A stretch of DNA of 64,000 nucleotides from Chamaecyparis obtusa. Lineage: Eukaryota; Streptophyta; Pinopsida; Cupressales; Cupressaceae. The stretch is from assembly GCA_027943335.1 (NCBI GenBank), contig BSBK01007741.1:248001-312000 (forward strand), given 5' to 3'. Below are positions 23,401 to 34,326 of the stretch, piece by piece. The notes below the pieces were generated by a model. It saw only the letters and a list, made by a program, of their open reading frames with translations. It did no database searches and was not told the DNA's origin. Both the position numbers and the translations under genes were made by a program. The stretch's first letter is position 1, and each line of letters begins with the position of its first letter.

Positions 23401-24350
23401 AAAAAATGGGGTTAGTGGGCTTTAGGTCCTTGATTTTTTTGATAAACAATGTATTCTTCAAGGATGATCTGTAAAAATGAAGTTAGATCCTGCAATTTGA
23501 AAATTAGGGACAATATGGAGCCTAAATGAACCTGAAAAACAAAAAAACTCAAGGATTGGGGATCTAAACATGCCCTCTTTTTCCTATATGAGGAAATAGG
23601 GTAGGGTATTTTGAGGTGAATACTCATACAAATCAATACCATACCCCATACAAGTATACATGGGTCACCATACAAGAAAACAAAGCTAGATGAGAAGCAG
23701 AAGGCCAAAAATGACATGTAGAAGGCCTATACAAGTTATTACATAGCATAGTACAAGAATTCAGGGGTTCCCATATGAATAAAAAATTCTAGAAGAGTTT
23801 AATCATACTAGGATTCCCATAGCGTCATACGAGATCTGAAAAAGTGTGTTTTTTAATCAAAAACTCCTAGAAATGGAGTTAAAATGCGTGATGGTTGTCC
23901 CACCGGGTGTGAAAAAATGTGGATGGTGTGGACCTAACATTATAGGAGAATACTAGGACATTAAAACATTAGTCCAAACATAGAATATAAGACATATAGT
24001 AAATACTATTCACCGAGCCACCTCAGATTGAGCCAAAATGGGAGCACCTGAGCCCCGTTTGATTTTCTCATTGGAAACGGATGTGGGTGTGCTCTCCAAT
24101 CATAATGAACTCATCCCCAATGTAGATGATGGTATATCCGGATCATATACAAGCCATGGAAACCCCAAAAGTGGCACAAAACCTGGTATAGGGAACTAGT
24201 TTTGCCCCTAGGATTCCAAGGGTGCCAATGATGAAAATGAAGATTCTAAGCTATAGATAAAATGCAAGATTCATTTTACTTTAATTATGGATGAGAAATG
24301 ATTTTAAAGAGATATGTAATGCTTAAAAGAAACTAGATTAATGCATTTAT
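23401..24350. other. Unassigned sequence left of copia B
   Basis: No recognised gene. The sequence 24200-24350 appears to continue after element B at 29312, so B lies in an older unit of unknown type. A short open stretch on the minus strand (23717-23412) has no recognisable motif. Confidence 0.4.
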
Positions 24351-24763
24351 TATTAGGATTAACAAGACATAAATAACAGTTCCTTGCAAATATAACCAAT
24401 ATCAGAAAATAATAAACCACATAGAAGAGAACAAAAGAAATGAAGATTTAACATGGTTCACCCAATCCCTAGGCTACATCCACCAAACATAGAGTCCAAT
24501 ATTATTATTATCTAGTGATTACAACCTGATTATAATCTTCAATCCCTTACAGCTCAATATTGGTGCAAGAAGCTAATAAAATATACATCTGGAATCCCTA
24601 ACCCTAAGCCATTTTATGCAACCTTTTTTCACTTTAGGGTTATAATTAGTTACATCATGTCAGCCAAAAAAATTGCAATATAAAAATTAGCCAAGAAAAG
24701 AGCCAAAAAATAAACCCAAACAAAGTGTACAGTACTTTCCTAATTAGTCACCACAAGCCAACA
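24351..24763 (-). repeat. 3' LTR of element B
   Basis: 413 bp, beginning TATTAGG on the plus strand (TGTTAGG in the other copy) and ending AAGCCAACA. The inner edge is followed at 24764 by a polypurine tract, ATCTCCCACTTGGGG on the plus strand, read as CCCCAAGTGGGAGAT on the minus strand. Confidence 0.93.
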
Positions 24764-24949
24764 ATCTCCCACTTGGGGACTAATCAAGATACACGGTAAG
24801 AAACCTCCCACTTGGAAATTGCTCCTATAGCAATACCATTATCATATGAGGCTCCCACTAGATTGAACCACCCTAGACTCAGTTATTCCTTTATTATGTT
24901 TAGTCTAGAAGACAAACTGAAGCTGAATAGGAGATCAACTTCTCCCTTG

Positions 24950-25330
24950 TTATTAGCTTTGTAATTAACATATATGTTGGATTATCATATGTATGTATCT
25001 TTTCTAGCTTTAACAATCCATACTCCAAAACTAACCAAATGAAATGGTACCACAACTATATGTGTTTTGTCTTTGAATGGATAGAAAAATTCTTAGCAAG
25101 ATGAATGTCAACTGACTATCTATAAACAAATAATTGTGCATCTGTGGGTGTCCCAATTCCTCCATGAAGAATTGAAGCCATATCATCTCCTTGGCTGCCT
25201 CTATAGTAGAAACATACTCTTCCTCGGTAGTGGATAAAGCATTCACCTTTTGTAATCAAGAAACCCAACTCACTATCATCCTACCAATAGTAAATACATA
25301 TCTTGTAGTACTTTGTTGGGTATCAAGATC
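24950..25330 (-). pseudogene. RNase H of element B
   Basis: The open part 25246-25031 reads ALSTTEEEYVSTIEAAKEMI, WLQFFMEELG and, further on, FIDSQLTFILL. This is the copia RNase H centre (STTEAEY then CDSQSA), with Cys changed to Ile before the catalytic Asp. The downstream KHIDVRYH part is out of frame. Confidence 0.8.
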
Positions 25331-25399
25331 CCCTTCCAAATAGGATTCAACATAGCCTTGTACAATAGTAGTAGATCCCCCAAAGTGTAAACACTTACT

Positions 25400-26560
25400 A
25401 TATATACCTCTCAAATATCTGAGAATCCATGTGAATGCATTTCAATGCTCAATCTGAGGGTGATTCATATACCTGCTAACGACTCCCATTAAAAGTGCAA
25501 TATCTAGTCAAGTACATAGCATATCATATATTAAACTTCCTATAGCTAAAGCATAAGTACCTTGGAAATTTTAGCCTCCTCTTCTTGTGTCTTTGGACAC
25601 ATCTCCTTAGTCAATTTCAAATGACTAGGCAAAGGTGTGCTGAGAACTTTGGCATTATCCATAGAGAAATGGTGCAACACCTCAATATAATCAGCCTGAG
25701 ATAAAGTCAATTTCCTATTTTTCCTATCTCTACAAATTTTCATACCAAGGATTTATTTTGTTGCCCCCAAATCCTTCATAGAAAATAAATGTGCTCACTA
25801 TCATTTCAATCCCTTAATGTGATCCATGTTAGACCCAGCTACAAGTATATCATCAATATATGAACATAAAATAATGTGGCTATCATCATCCAACCTCTTA
25901 AAAATAAACACAATGATCTGAATGACACCTAGTATATCCATGCTCATTCATAAAAGTGTCAAATTTAATATACCATTGTTGACGTTCTTGTTTCTAGCCA
26001 TATAAAATTTTCTTCAATCTGCACACTAAGTGTTCCTTACCTTTGACCTCAAATCCCTACAGTTGTTCCATATATATTTCTTCATCCAAATCACCATGAA
26101 GAAAGGTTGTTCTAACATTAAGCTGCTCTAAATGCAAATCTTCAATTTCCACAATACTTAAAAAAGTATGAATAGAAGTCATTTTAACAACTAGATAAAA
26201 TATCTCATCAAAATCAATTCCCTTTTTCTATGTAAATCCTTTTACAACTAACCTAGCTTTAAATATTTTCTTGTTGACATCCTCTTCTTTCAACCTGTAA
26301 ACCCATTTATTTTGTAAAGCCCTTTTACATGCACGTAACTTCATAAATCCCAAGTTTGATTTTTTAGTAAGGAGTTCATTATGTCTACCATTGCACACTC
26401 CCACTGAATCTTTGTAACCACCTACACAGCTTCATCATAACATTCTGGTTCACCAGCATCTGTTAATAAAATAGAATACAAAGAGGGAGAAAATCTTTTC
26501 AGAGGTCTACTTAACCTTGTTGACCATCTAACATTCACTGGGGTTTGTGGTATTTGTTGT
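25400..26560 (-). pseudogene. Reverse transcriptase of element B
   Basis: Fragments in shifting frames: the catalytic YIDD motif is intact at 25849-25860 (SYIDDILVAGSNM), and 25743-25546 reads MKICRDRKNRKLTLSQADYI and ends with STPLPSHLKL, the usual end of copia RT. The upstream fingers are recognisable only as short pieces. Many stops and frameshifts. Confidence 0.8.
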
Positions 26561-26562
26561 TT

Positions 26563-27500
26563 CTATTGTTGTGGAGCATAAGGAATTACTGGAACATCAT
26601 CTTTTGGAGTATCATCCAGTACTACATAATCATTTTCTTTCTTCTCATGTTGCTGCAACATATCTTTGTACAACACTTTCTCATTGAATATGACATCCCC
26701 GCTTCTTACAATTTTATGATTTTTAAAATCCCAAAGCCTATAACTAAATTCATCAATGCTATATCCAAGAAATACATGTTTCTTTGGCTTAGCTTCCATC
26801 TTGGTTATATTTTTAGAATCTATATGTGCAAATGCTTCACAACCAAAGGTTTTGAGAAAAGAATAATCCACCTTCTTACTAGTCCATGCTTCCTTTGCAA
26901 TACCATAGCCCAAAGGAGTAGAGGGACCTCTATTGATTAAACATATTTTTGTATTAACAGCCTCCACCCACATGTTTAAGGGAAACCCAGCATGCAACCT
27001 CATACTCCTTTCACGCTCCATTATTGTCATGTTCGTGTGTTCAGCCACTCCATTTTCTTGTGGAGTCCTTAGTATAGTTTTCTTCCTATGAATAACATTA
27101 GAGGAACAATAATCTTCAAATTTTGTGCTACAATACTCACTACCATTATTAGATATGAGATATTTTACCATTTTACTAGTCTTATTCTCAACCAAGCATT
27201 TCCATTTCTTAAAAGTTTGAAATAAATCCATACTTTTCTTGTTGCATCATCTATAAATGTAACATAATATAGAGAGCCACCAAGGGAAGATACCTGAGAT
27301 GGTCCCCATACATCTGTATGTACAAGCTCTAATTTATCTTTTTTTTTCCTTCCTACTCTTCACAAAACTAACTCTCTTTTATTTTCCATACACACAAATT
27401 TCACAGAAAACCATATTAACACATTTTAGGTCTGGTAAAAATTTCTTTGAATGATTTTATTTCATGCCTTTTTCACAAATGTACCGAAGTCTATTGTGCC
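26563..27500 (-). pseudogene. Integrase of element B
   Basis: The best-kept frame is 27231-26563: YLISNNGSEYCSTKFEDYC, then TPQENGVAEHTNMTIMERERS with the catalytic Glu, then the copia C-terminal domain (FGCEAFAHIDSKN, KHVFLGYSIDEFSYRLWD). The second catalytic Asp appears as Asn (SNNGSEY for SDNGGEY), a G-to-A type change. Upstream, [14 protein letters not shown] with the first Asp can be read near 27300 in another frame. Confidence 0.87.
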
Positions 27501-27649
27501 ATAGTGTTCTAGCAGAATCTACAACAACGGTTTGATGTTCTTCCTACTCAACTGCAGCAACTATTCCTGAACATTTATTTTTCTCTGAAACAATTAAAGT
27601 AGAAGGAACAATATGACCTATACAAAGATATAAGGTTCCTACTTTCACA

Positions 27650-28800
27650 CCTTTTTCTACTACGAAGGAACCTTTTGAAACCTTCCAATTTCTATCATTA
27701 AAATTAACTATGAAAATATCATCACCTAGTTTCCCTACTGAAATTCAATTCCTACTTAGCCTTGGAACATGTCTTACCTCTTGTAGTAGTCAATGATTCC
27801 CATTCTGCAACTTAATCTTCATTTTCCCCTTTCCAACAATCAGATAGGGTTCAGTATCTCCCAAATAAACTATCCTAGAATCCCCTTGGACATAATCAAG
27901 AAAATAACCTCTATGGTCCAGTGTAGCATGAAATGAAGCCCCTAAATATAAAACTCATGAATCATCAACACTTTCTAAAGAAAGAAGAAAAGCATCCTCT
28001 TAGTATTTATTACTTACCACATTTTCCTCCTTGTTGCCTTCTTGTTTGTCTCCTTTATTCTTCTAAGACCATCAATCTTTCTTCTTATGACCTGGTTTTC
28101 CATAGTACCAACAATCATTTGGTCTTTTGGATTCAGACCTCTTTCCCTTTGATTTTCCTCTTGATTTCCCACAATTTCTAGATTATTTCCTCTATCACTC
28201 ATTTTGCATCTGCTTTGTGCGTTCAAGACATTTCCAGATGTAGAGCAACTTGAGATTTTCATATGAGTTTCTCACTCAGAATTACACTGATAACATCATC
28301 AAATTTTTGGGTATTAGAACAAAAAACAAAGTTACTAACAGCCATTACTAAGCTATTCCATCTTTCATGCAAAGAACACAAAATCAAGAGAGCCTTAATT
28401 TCTTCATTAAAAATAACATTTACAAAAGATAATTAACTGGTAATCGTATTAAACTTATTCAAATGATTAGTAACAGATCTACCTTCTACCATCTTCATAT
28501 TAAACAAATGCTTCATGAGAAATACCTTGTTTGAAGTGGAGGGCTTTTCATACAACCTTGCTATGGTTTCATAATATTAAATGCCACTTATAATGTCAGG
28601 CACAATCGAATACTTCCAAGTGCCTTTCTATTAAGAATATCCCAATCCTCATCAGTCATTGTTGATGGTTTCTTGGATTTTCCTTCCAATGGCCGTCATA
28701 GATCCTTTTGATAGAGATAGTCCTCCATTTGCATTTTCCATAACTAAAATTTCTACCCATTAAACTTCTCAACCTTCATCTTACCCTCATCTACCATTTC
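27650..28800 (-). pseudogene. Gag and protease of element B
   Basis: Gag begins near 28770 with VEKFNG and MQMEDYLYQKDL, followed by KPSTMTDEDWDILNRKALGS, a well-known copia gag signature. Near 28070 a degenerate CCHC knuckle reads CWYYGKPGHKKKDW, having lost its second and last Cys. The protease region follows (LYLGASFHATLDHRGYF, where LDSGA is expected), so the active-site Asp is lost. Numerous stops. Confidence 0.75.
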
Positions 28801-28870
28801 TCCCACTCAACTGTGAGTCTCCCACTAAACTGTGAGACCTTCTTGCAAAGGATAACTAAAAACAACCTTT

Positions 28871-28881
28871 CTTTGATACCA
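28871..28881 (-). other. Primer-binding site of element B (initiator Met tRNA)
   Basis: Minus strand TGGTATCAAAG, matching the initiator-Met site TGGTATCAGAG with one change, 2 nt inside the 5' LTR edge at 28884. Confidence 0.9.
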
Positions 28882-28883
28882 CT

Positions 28884-29311
28884 TGTTAGGATTAACAAGA
28901 CATAAATAACAGTTACATGGAAATATAACCAATATCAGAAAATAATAAACCACACAGAAGAGAACACAAGACACAAAGATTTAACGTGGTTCACCCAATC
29001 CCTGGGCTACGTCCACCAAATAGAGAGTCCAATATTCTTATTATCTAGTGATTACAACTTGATTACAATCCACAAGCCCTTACAGCTCAATACCGCCACA
29101 AGAAGCTAATAAAACATAAATCTGAAATCCCTAACCCTAAGCCATTTTATACAACCTTTTTGCCGCTTTAGGGTTAGAATCAGTTACAACATGTCAGCCA
29201 AAAAAATAGTCGTACAAAACTTAGTCAAAAAATTAGCCGTGAAAAGAGCCCGAACCCCATGGTGAATGAAAAGTGTACAGTACTTTCCTAATCAGTCACC
29301 ACAAGGCAACA
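28884..29311 (-). repeat. 5' LTR of element B
   Basis: 428 bp, TGTTAGGATTAAC to AAGGCAACA on the plus strand. Contains the block AACGTGGTTCACCC...GGGCTACGTCCACC that is shared with the 3' LTR and with the solo LTR at 17428-17810. Confidence 0.93.
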
Positions 29312-29502
29312 TTTAGGCTATGCTATGATGAGTTACAAAACTGAAAATATGAAGGAAAGCTAACAATCCTGGCATATGCTATAAAATCCTAGATATAATT
29401 GAAGATAATAACAATGCTTGTAAATGAAAGAGTGATTGCTTCTTTTGCTCATGGAAGGAGGACTATTTATAGAATCTGATGAAGGGATTGGGTTAGGAAT
29501 GA

Positions 29503-29556
29503 TGGTTAGGGTTTAGGATCAAGGGTTAGGGTTTAGGACCAAGGATTAGGGTTTAC
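29503..29556. repeat. Telomere-like 20-bp minisatellite
   Basis: Three units containing TTAGGGTTTAGG with spacers ATCAAGG and ACCAAGGA. Similar TTAGG words recur to 29833. Not a true telomere array: units are 20 bp and few. Confidence 0.7.
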
Positions 29557-31313
29557 AGTCAAAGAGATAAGGATGGGCAGTAATGGGTTGAGAGACCAAG
29601 GTTTCTCACACATGTGTAAAAAACACTTAGGAAGTGTGAAGGAGACAAAGGTGGAAGGAAGGGGATGTGCTCTCATTAATAAGGTTGTAAGAGCCATTAG
29701 TGAGGGTGTAAGGGGTCATTAATGAGGGTGTTGACTTTGGGACAAAAGGGAGATGGTTAGGCTAAGAGGGTTAGGAATCATCCCTTAAGTAGGGTTAGGG
29801 AGTGATTAGGAATGAGAGGTGTTGGTTCCCAAAATGGACTTTATGCTCTAACAGGAAACCAATACATCTACAGATTTTGAGGATTGGTTAGATCCAAATA
29901 TTTAGCTCTAGAGATGATTGGACCAACTATAGGGACAAGACTACCCTCTGCACTTCTGGCACTGCAAAACCAAGGAGGGTGCTCCTAATCCAATAAAAAC
30001 AATACTTATCTCACTAATCACTGACTAGATTTAAATGTAATAGATGAATGATAAGAGAAACCTAAATGATGACCATTCATTCATAGATTTTTCACTATCA
30101 CTAGGTGGTAATTTATTCTGCAAATCACTGTAATTCAAAGAATTTCGACAATTTTATGCTTAAAGATGGAAATATCAAAAGAACCTTTTCATACACTGAT
30201 CTCTATGAGAAGAATTCCACTATCAGCCAGTGTCTTATCCATTGGGCTACACCTCCATTGCAAGACTGTTATACATGAACAAATATACTAAACTTTGAAA
30301 GATTTCTTGCCCTTTGAAATTACTAATCACCCTGTGGTAGATTTTATCAAAGGATTCCTAGATTCACACTACTTACTAGTGTATCCTTAAGCAAAACTTC
30401 AAATAATTTATGTTATATTCAAAGCTTATTTAATCTGATCCTAGATCAGAACTCAGAAATATAAACATACACACAGAGATTATCAATGCAATGAATTGGA
30501 ACAATTCATAACTCAAATAGAGATACTCAAGGACAGATATAAATCTTGGATTTTATTCAAATGCTATATTATATCATGCTCACAAAATGATTTACAATGC
30601 AACCTTCTAAAAATAACTTGAACTAGAAAATATTGTTCTTCTATAGAAATAATGTCTAAAATATAGTCTATGATATCCCAGACTCAAGTAACGAATCAGT
30701 CAAATTGATCAAGTTCTCAGTCCTTTTACACTGATCCTAGTAATCCTTTTATAGAATAAGGATTGAAAACAAGCTTTGGATCCTCTTAGAAAAGACAAGA
30801 AAGGAGTTCTCACATAAGACAAAAAATGAAAATAAAAACTTTCTTGTTACAAAACTTTGAGATGGATCGTAAAGATGAGTGCCAAAATCTGGCAATAGCT
30901 TCCAAGGTCAGTTCAACATCTGTCAGGTGTTACATCCACGCTTGCTTCTTTAGGGAGTTGGGGCAACACCATCTGTTGCCTCCTCAGAGGATGTTTCTTC
31001 TTATGTTCAAATTGATTCGATCCTACACCAAATTGGACTAGAAAAACAAATTCCTCACTTCAAGACCTTTCTGGTAGTATACGACACTCTATACTTCTGA
31101 AAAAAACTACCCACTGAGCATTTAAAAATTCTCGTTTTAAATATTTCAAATTTTAGACTATAGTCTGCACATTAATTTTGATCTTTTAAAATCATTTTTA
31201 TGAATAGACCTCATGGAACCCATGTGCCACATGGCACAATCTGGTTGGTCTGACAAATTACTCCTCACCACCTCACTGTCCAGCTACCATGTGTTGCCTT
31301 GTCACATGATTGC

Positions 31314-32190
31314 ATAGCTTGAAAGAGGCTCATGAGATCATGCAACAAACTGTCAACATAGCTTCTTCATTGGCGGCAATCTCCTATAGCCTTTATTGTT
31401 AAGATAGCTAACTAGCCTCATGATTCCATGCCTTGAAAGAGGCTCATGAGATCATGCGACAAACTGTTAGCATTAACAACCCATCATAATTTTAAGGTCA
31501 CTGGTGCCACTTCACTTCTTTGTCATCACTCCATGACATGTGTCACCTTGTTATTAGTTGGCTAATCCATCTGAGCATCTAATTGCAACATCACAGCCAC
31601 ATCATCACTTGTGTCACGTGTCGACCCATTGCATGATCACATGGGCTGAAACTGGCCCTTGCGATCATGTGACAAACCGTTAGTATTCACTCGCTGTCAT
31701 CTATTCCTTAAGTCGCTAGTCCCACTTTACCTTTGTTAGTAAATACAATCCACGCTTGCAACAGTAGGCAAGTTGTCATGTAATTTCCTTCTTTCCGAGC
31801 ACTGGTGTTCGCTAACATCCTCCACATCAACAAGTACTATCGACCAATCAAGAAAAACCATATGCAAAAAATTGACATTGGTCTCATTGTTTTTAACCAA
31901 TGAGAAACCGCCAGTTGTGTACACCTATCCATGGTCCCACCCAAGAATTACACTGAGCTTGATGCAAGATCAACGATTAGTCGCATGATTGCATAGGTCT
32001 CTAAGATTCTATGCGATTATACAACAACCATTAAATCTTCCCTTTATTACTTTCATCTTTGAAGATTCTTTCTGACACTAGTCCCACTTTGTTTCCACAA
32101 TAAGCTTTACTATAAGATCAACGGTTAGTCGCAGGATCGCATAGGTCTATAAGATTCCTTTTGACTATACGATCGCCATTAGATCTTCTT
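31314..32190. repeat. Diverged repeats with a GATCATGYGACAAACYGTTAG core
   Basis: Units of 43-50 bp near 31314, 31427 and 31631 share CTTGAAAGAGGCTCATGAGA and the ATCATGCGACAAACTGTTAG block. Two related units (31950-32035, 32105-32190) share GATCAACGRTTAGTCGCA. Spacing is 110-200 bp. Likely LTR subrepeats. Confidence 0.6.
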
Positions 32191-32654
32191 TAAAGATACC
32201 AAGCTAAATGAAAGCCGAAACATTAGAATATAAGGTATTTAGGACTTAGGATATATTATAGCCACCTGACTTAGGAAAAATTAAAACTGCTAGTCGCTGA
32301 GACTTAGGAAAACTTTACACACGTGCACTTTTGAGATTTAAGTGATTCAAAAAGGTAACGCTCAAATAGATTTAAAACAAAGTGACCTAGGGCCTTTTTT
32401 TGAAAATGGCATATACTTAGGGTTTTTCTCAGGTTTAACTCTTAATTTGGGTTCACTAGATATTGAGAAAGAATAGATAATTTTGTAGGGTTTTTATGGG
32501 TTTTTTTTTTGTAGCAAAATTATCATACTTTCCTGAACATTTATACACACTTCAAATTTATAAAAAAATTCACAAGACTCGTGTACTAAAAATTTGAAGT
32601 GCCAACAAGAGGATAGGTTTACGGGATTCTAGAAGATATCTAGGATTTGGGGAT

Positions 32655-32908
32655 TTTAAATAAATAATTTATTTATTTAAAAGGGATTTGGTTGAGACAA
32701 TTTATTAAATAATTTAATAAATTAGGAGAGATAAATATTTAAATTTGATTTAAATATTTTTGGGATTGATTCTTTCATTAAATGAATTTAATTAAAATAG
32801 GAGGGGATAGTAACAATAACAATTAATTAATTAAATTAAATAATTTATTAATTAATTAATGATGATGTCATCAGGCATTTTATTAACTAAAATATTTTTA
32901 ATTAATAA
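32655..32908. repeat. Array of six AT-rich palindromes
   Basis: Near-perfect palindromes at 32655-32681, 32699-32723, 32733-32759, 32777-32792, 32822-32860 and 32879-32908, each 16-39 bp and each with a different sequence built from TTAA, AATT and ATTTAAAT words. Spacing is about 40-60 bp. They are not copies of one another; the palindromic form is what recurs. Confidence 0.8.
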
Positions 32909-32910
32909 GT

Positions 32911-33804
32911 TGGATTTTTAGGTGTCTACACATGCATTTGGATTAGATGTTATCTTATAATTTTTTTCCACTTCTATTTCTATCTTTTTTGCATTATCCC
33001 TATCTCTGATTTCTTTTGCCCTATTTAAAATTTATTTTATTTATAATCTTTGTATTTTCTTAATTAACTATTGATTTTTATTTATGATTTTAAAATTTTT
33101 AAAGATTATTTTTTATTTTCATTTTAGCAATTTGAAGATATTATTTTGTTAATTTTTATTTAAATTCAAAGAGTTTTTTATAATATTTATTTTAACTATA
33201 CTAAATTTTCAATTTTAAAGCTAATGAAATTGGTTAAAGATGATTTTTATTTATTATTAAAATATTTAGAGATATTATCATTGTTAATTTTATTTTTTAT
33301 ATTTCTTTAATTAATATAAAAGATGATTATTTATTTATTAGTTTAGAAATTTAAAGATATTATCTTTGACAATTTTTAGTTAAATTAAAAGAGATTTTGC
33401 AATATTTTGCTTGAAATATATTAAGTTTTCAATTTTAAAGCTAATAGAATCGGTTGCAAAAATATTTTATATTCTACAATTTTAAAATTTAATATTTTTT
33501 ATTGTATACAATAATTGTTATATTAAATTTGGTATTCACATTATCAATAAAGCTTGATACACACTACCTACCCTCGTTGTCGATTATGCCCGGTTCTTCA
33601 AAATCATCCTCTAGCAATGAAATTGGGTGCTTCATGTTCATTTATGCATCCACAAAGGCTTCATCTTTGGATGGAAAATCTTATACACCATAAACAAGCA
33701 ATTCATCAACACCTACCATATTATTAACTTTTTTGTGAATTATCATTACTACCTCTTATATCATCCTCCATTTTCATTTTTATCCAATCAAAATGGAATT
33801 ATTG
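32911..33804. other. AT-rich unassigned sequence with a 221-bp-spaced direct repeat
   Basis: No gene found. A block of about 115 bp at 33128-33245 recurs at 33349-33462 (shared words: AAAGATATTAT and TTTTCAATTTTAAAGCTAAT). Base composition is extremely AT-rich. Confidence 0.5.
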
Positions 33805-33809
33805 GTGAT

Positions 33810-34314
33810 TTTTGGTGTAATTAAATATTACTAATTACACTTTACTTAAGTTTACTTAGGATGATGCATTTGCATATTATTTGTCATTGAGACACCTAAG
33901 AGTTTGCATTCATTTTAGCACGTGGTTAGGAGAAATTCCACTTTAGGCAGTGATAGTTGTCATCTCATACCTCTTTGTGTGTGAGATCCACCTTTAGTGT
34001 TCTTATCACATTATCATCCTCTCATTATTGTACATGTTGCGCATACTTTGATATACAATGGAGGATGATCCACCTTTGGTGGAAATGTGATTCCACCTAG
34101 GGTGGTTGATAGCTTATAATCTCCTTATCATGTGGTCTTATTGCATTGCCTATATATTCAGGCACTCCTACTTTGTATTCATCTATGATCTATTATCCAT
34201 TACAATTGATTATTATTGAGTTATTCATTTGATCATCTTGTCTCTCTTATTTGTGCTATCTCTTGAGCTTCTAGATATTGGCATTTTATTATTTTCCTTA
34301 GGAAAATTCTTACA
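33810..34314 (+). repeat. 5' LTR of element C
   Basis: 505 bp. Starts TTTTGGTG (TG changed to TT; the 3' copy has TGTTGGTG) and ends TTACA. Followed at once by the primer-binding site. Confidence 0.93.
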
Positions 34315-34326
34315 TGATATCAGAGT
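34315..34326 (+). other. Primer-binding site of element C (initiator Met tRNA)
   Basis: TGATATCAGAGT, matching TGGTATCAGAGC with two changes, directly at the LTR edge. Confidence 0.85.

Larger units (their letters stand above)
24351..29311 (-). mobile_element. Element B: Ty1/copia LTR retrotransposon
   Basis: Direct repeats 24351-24763 and 28884-29311 flank minus-strand copia gag, protease, integrase, RT and RNase H remains in copia order (integrase before RT). The primer-binding site and a classic polypurine tract are present at the correct LTR edges. Flanks TTTAT (24346-24350) and TTTAG (29312-29316) fit a 5-bp target duplication with one change. Coding frames are badly broken. The gag and RNase H wording resembles the Tnt1-like group; lineage assignment is tentative. 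Confidence 0.93.
29312..32650. other. Unassigned sequence, LTR-like, with subrepeats
   Basis: No gene found. A TATA-like CTATTTATAG lies at 29463. At 29503-29556 three 20-bp units of GGTTAGGGTTTAGGA type resemble telomere repeats. At 30224-30257 the minus strand resembles a tRNA A box. From 31314 to 32190 a block is repeated in diverged form (units near 31314, 31427, 31631, 31950, 32105). The block is probably the LTR or leader of a decayed gypsy element; this is inference. Confidence 0.4.

Noticed and set aside
29503..29556. Interstitial telomere
   Set aside because: Only three 20-bp units with non-telomeric spacers.
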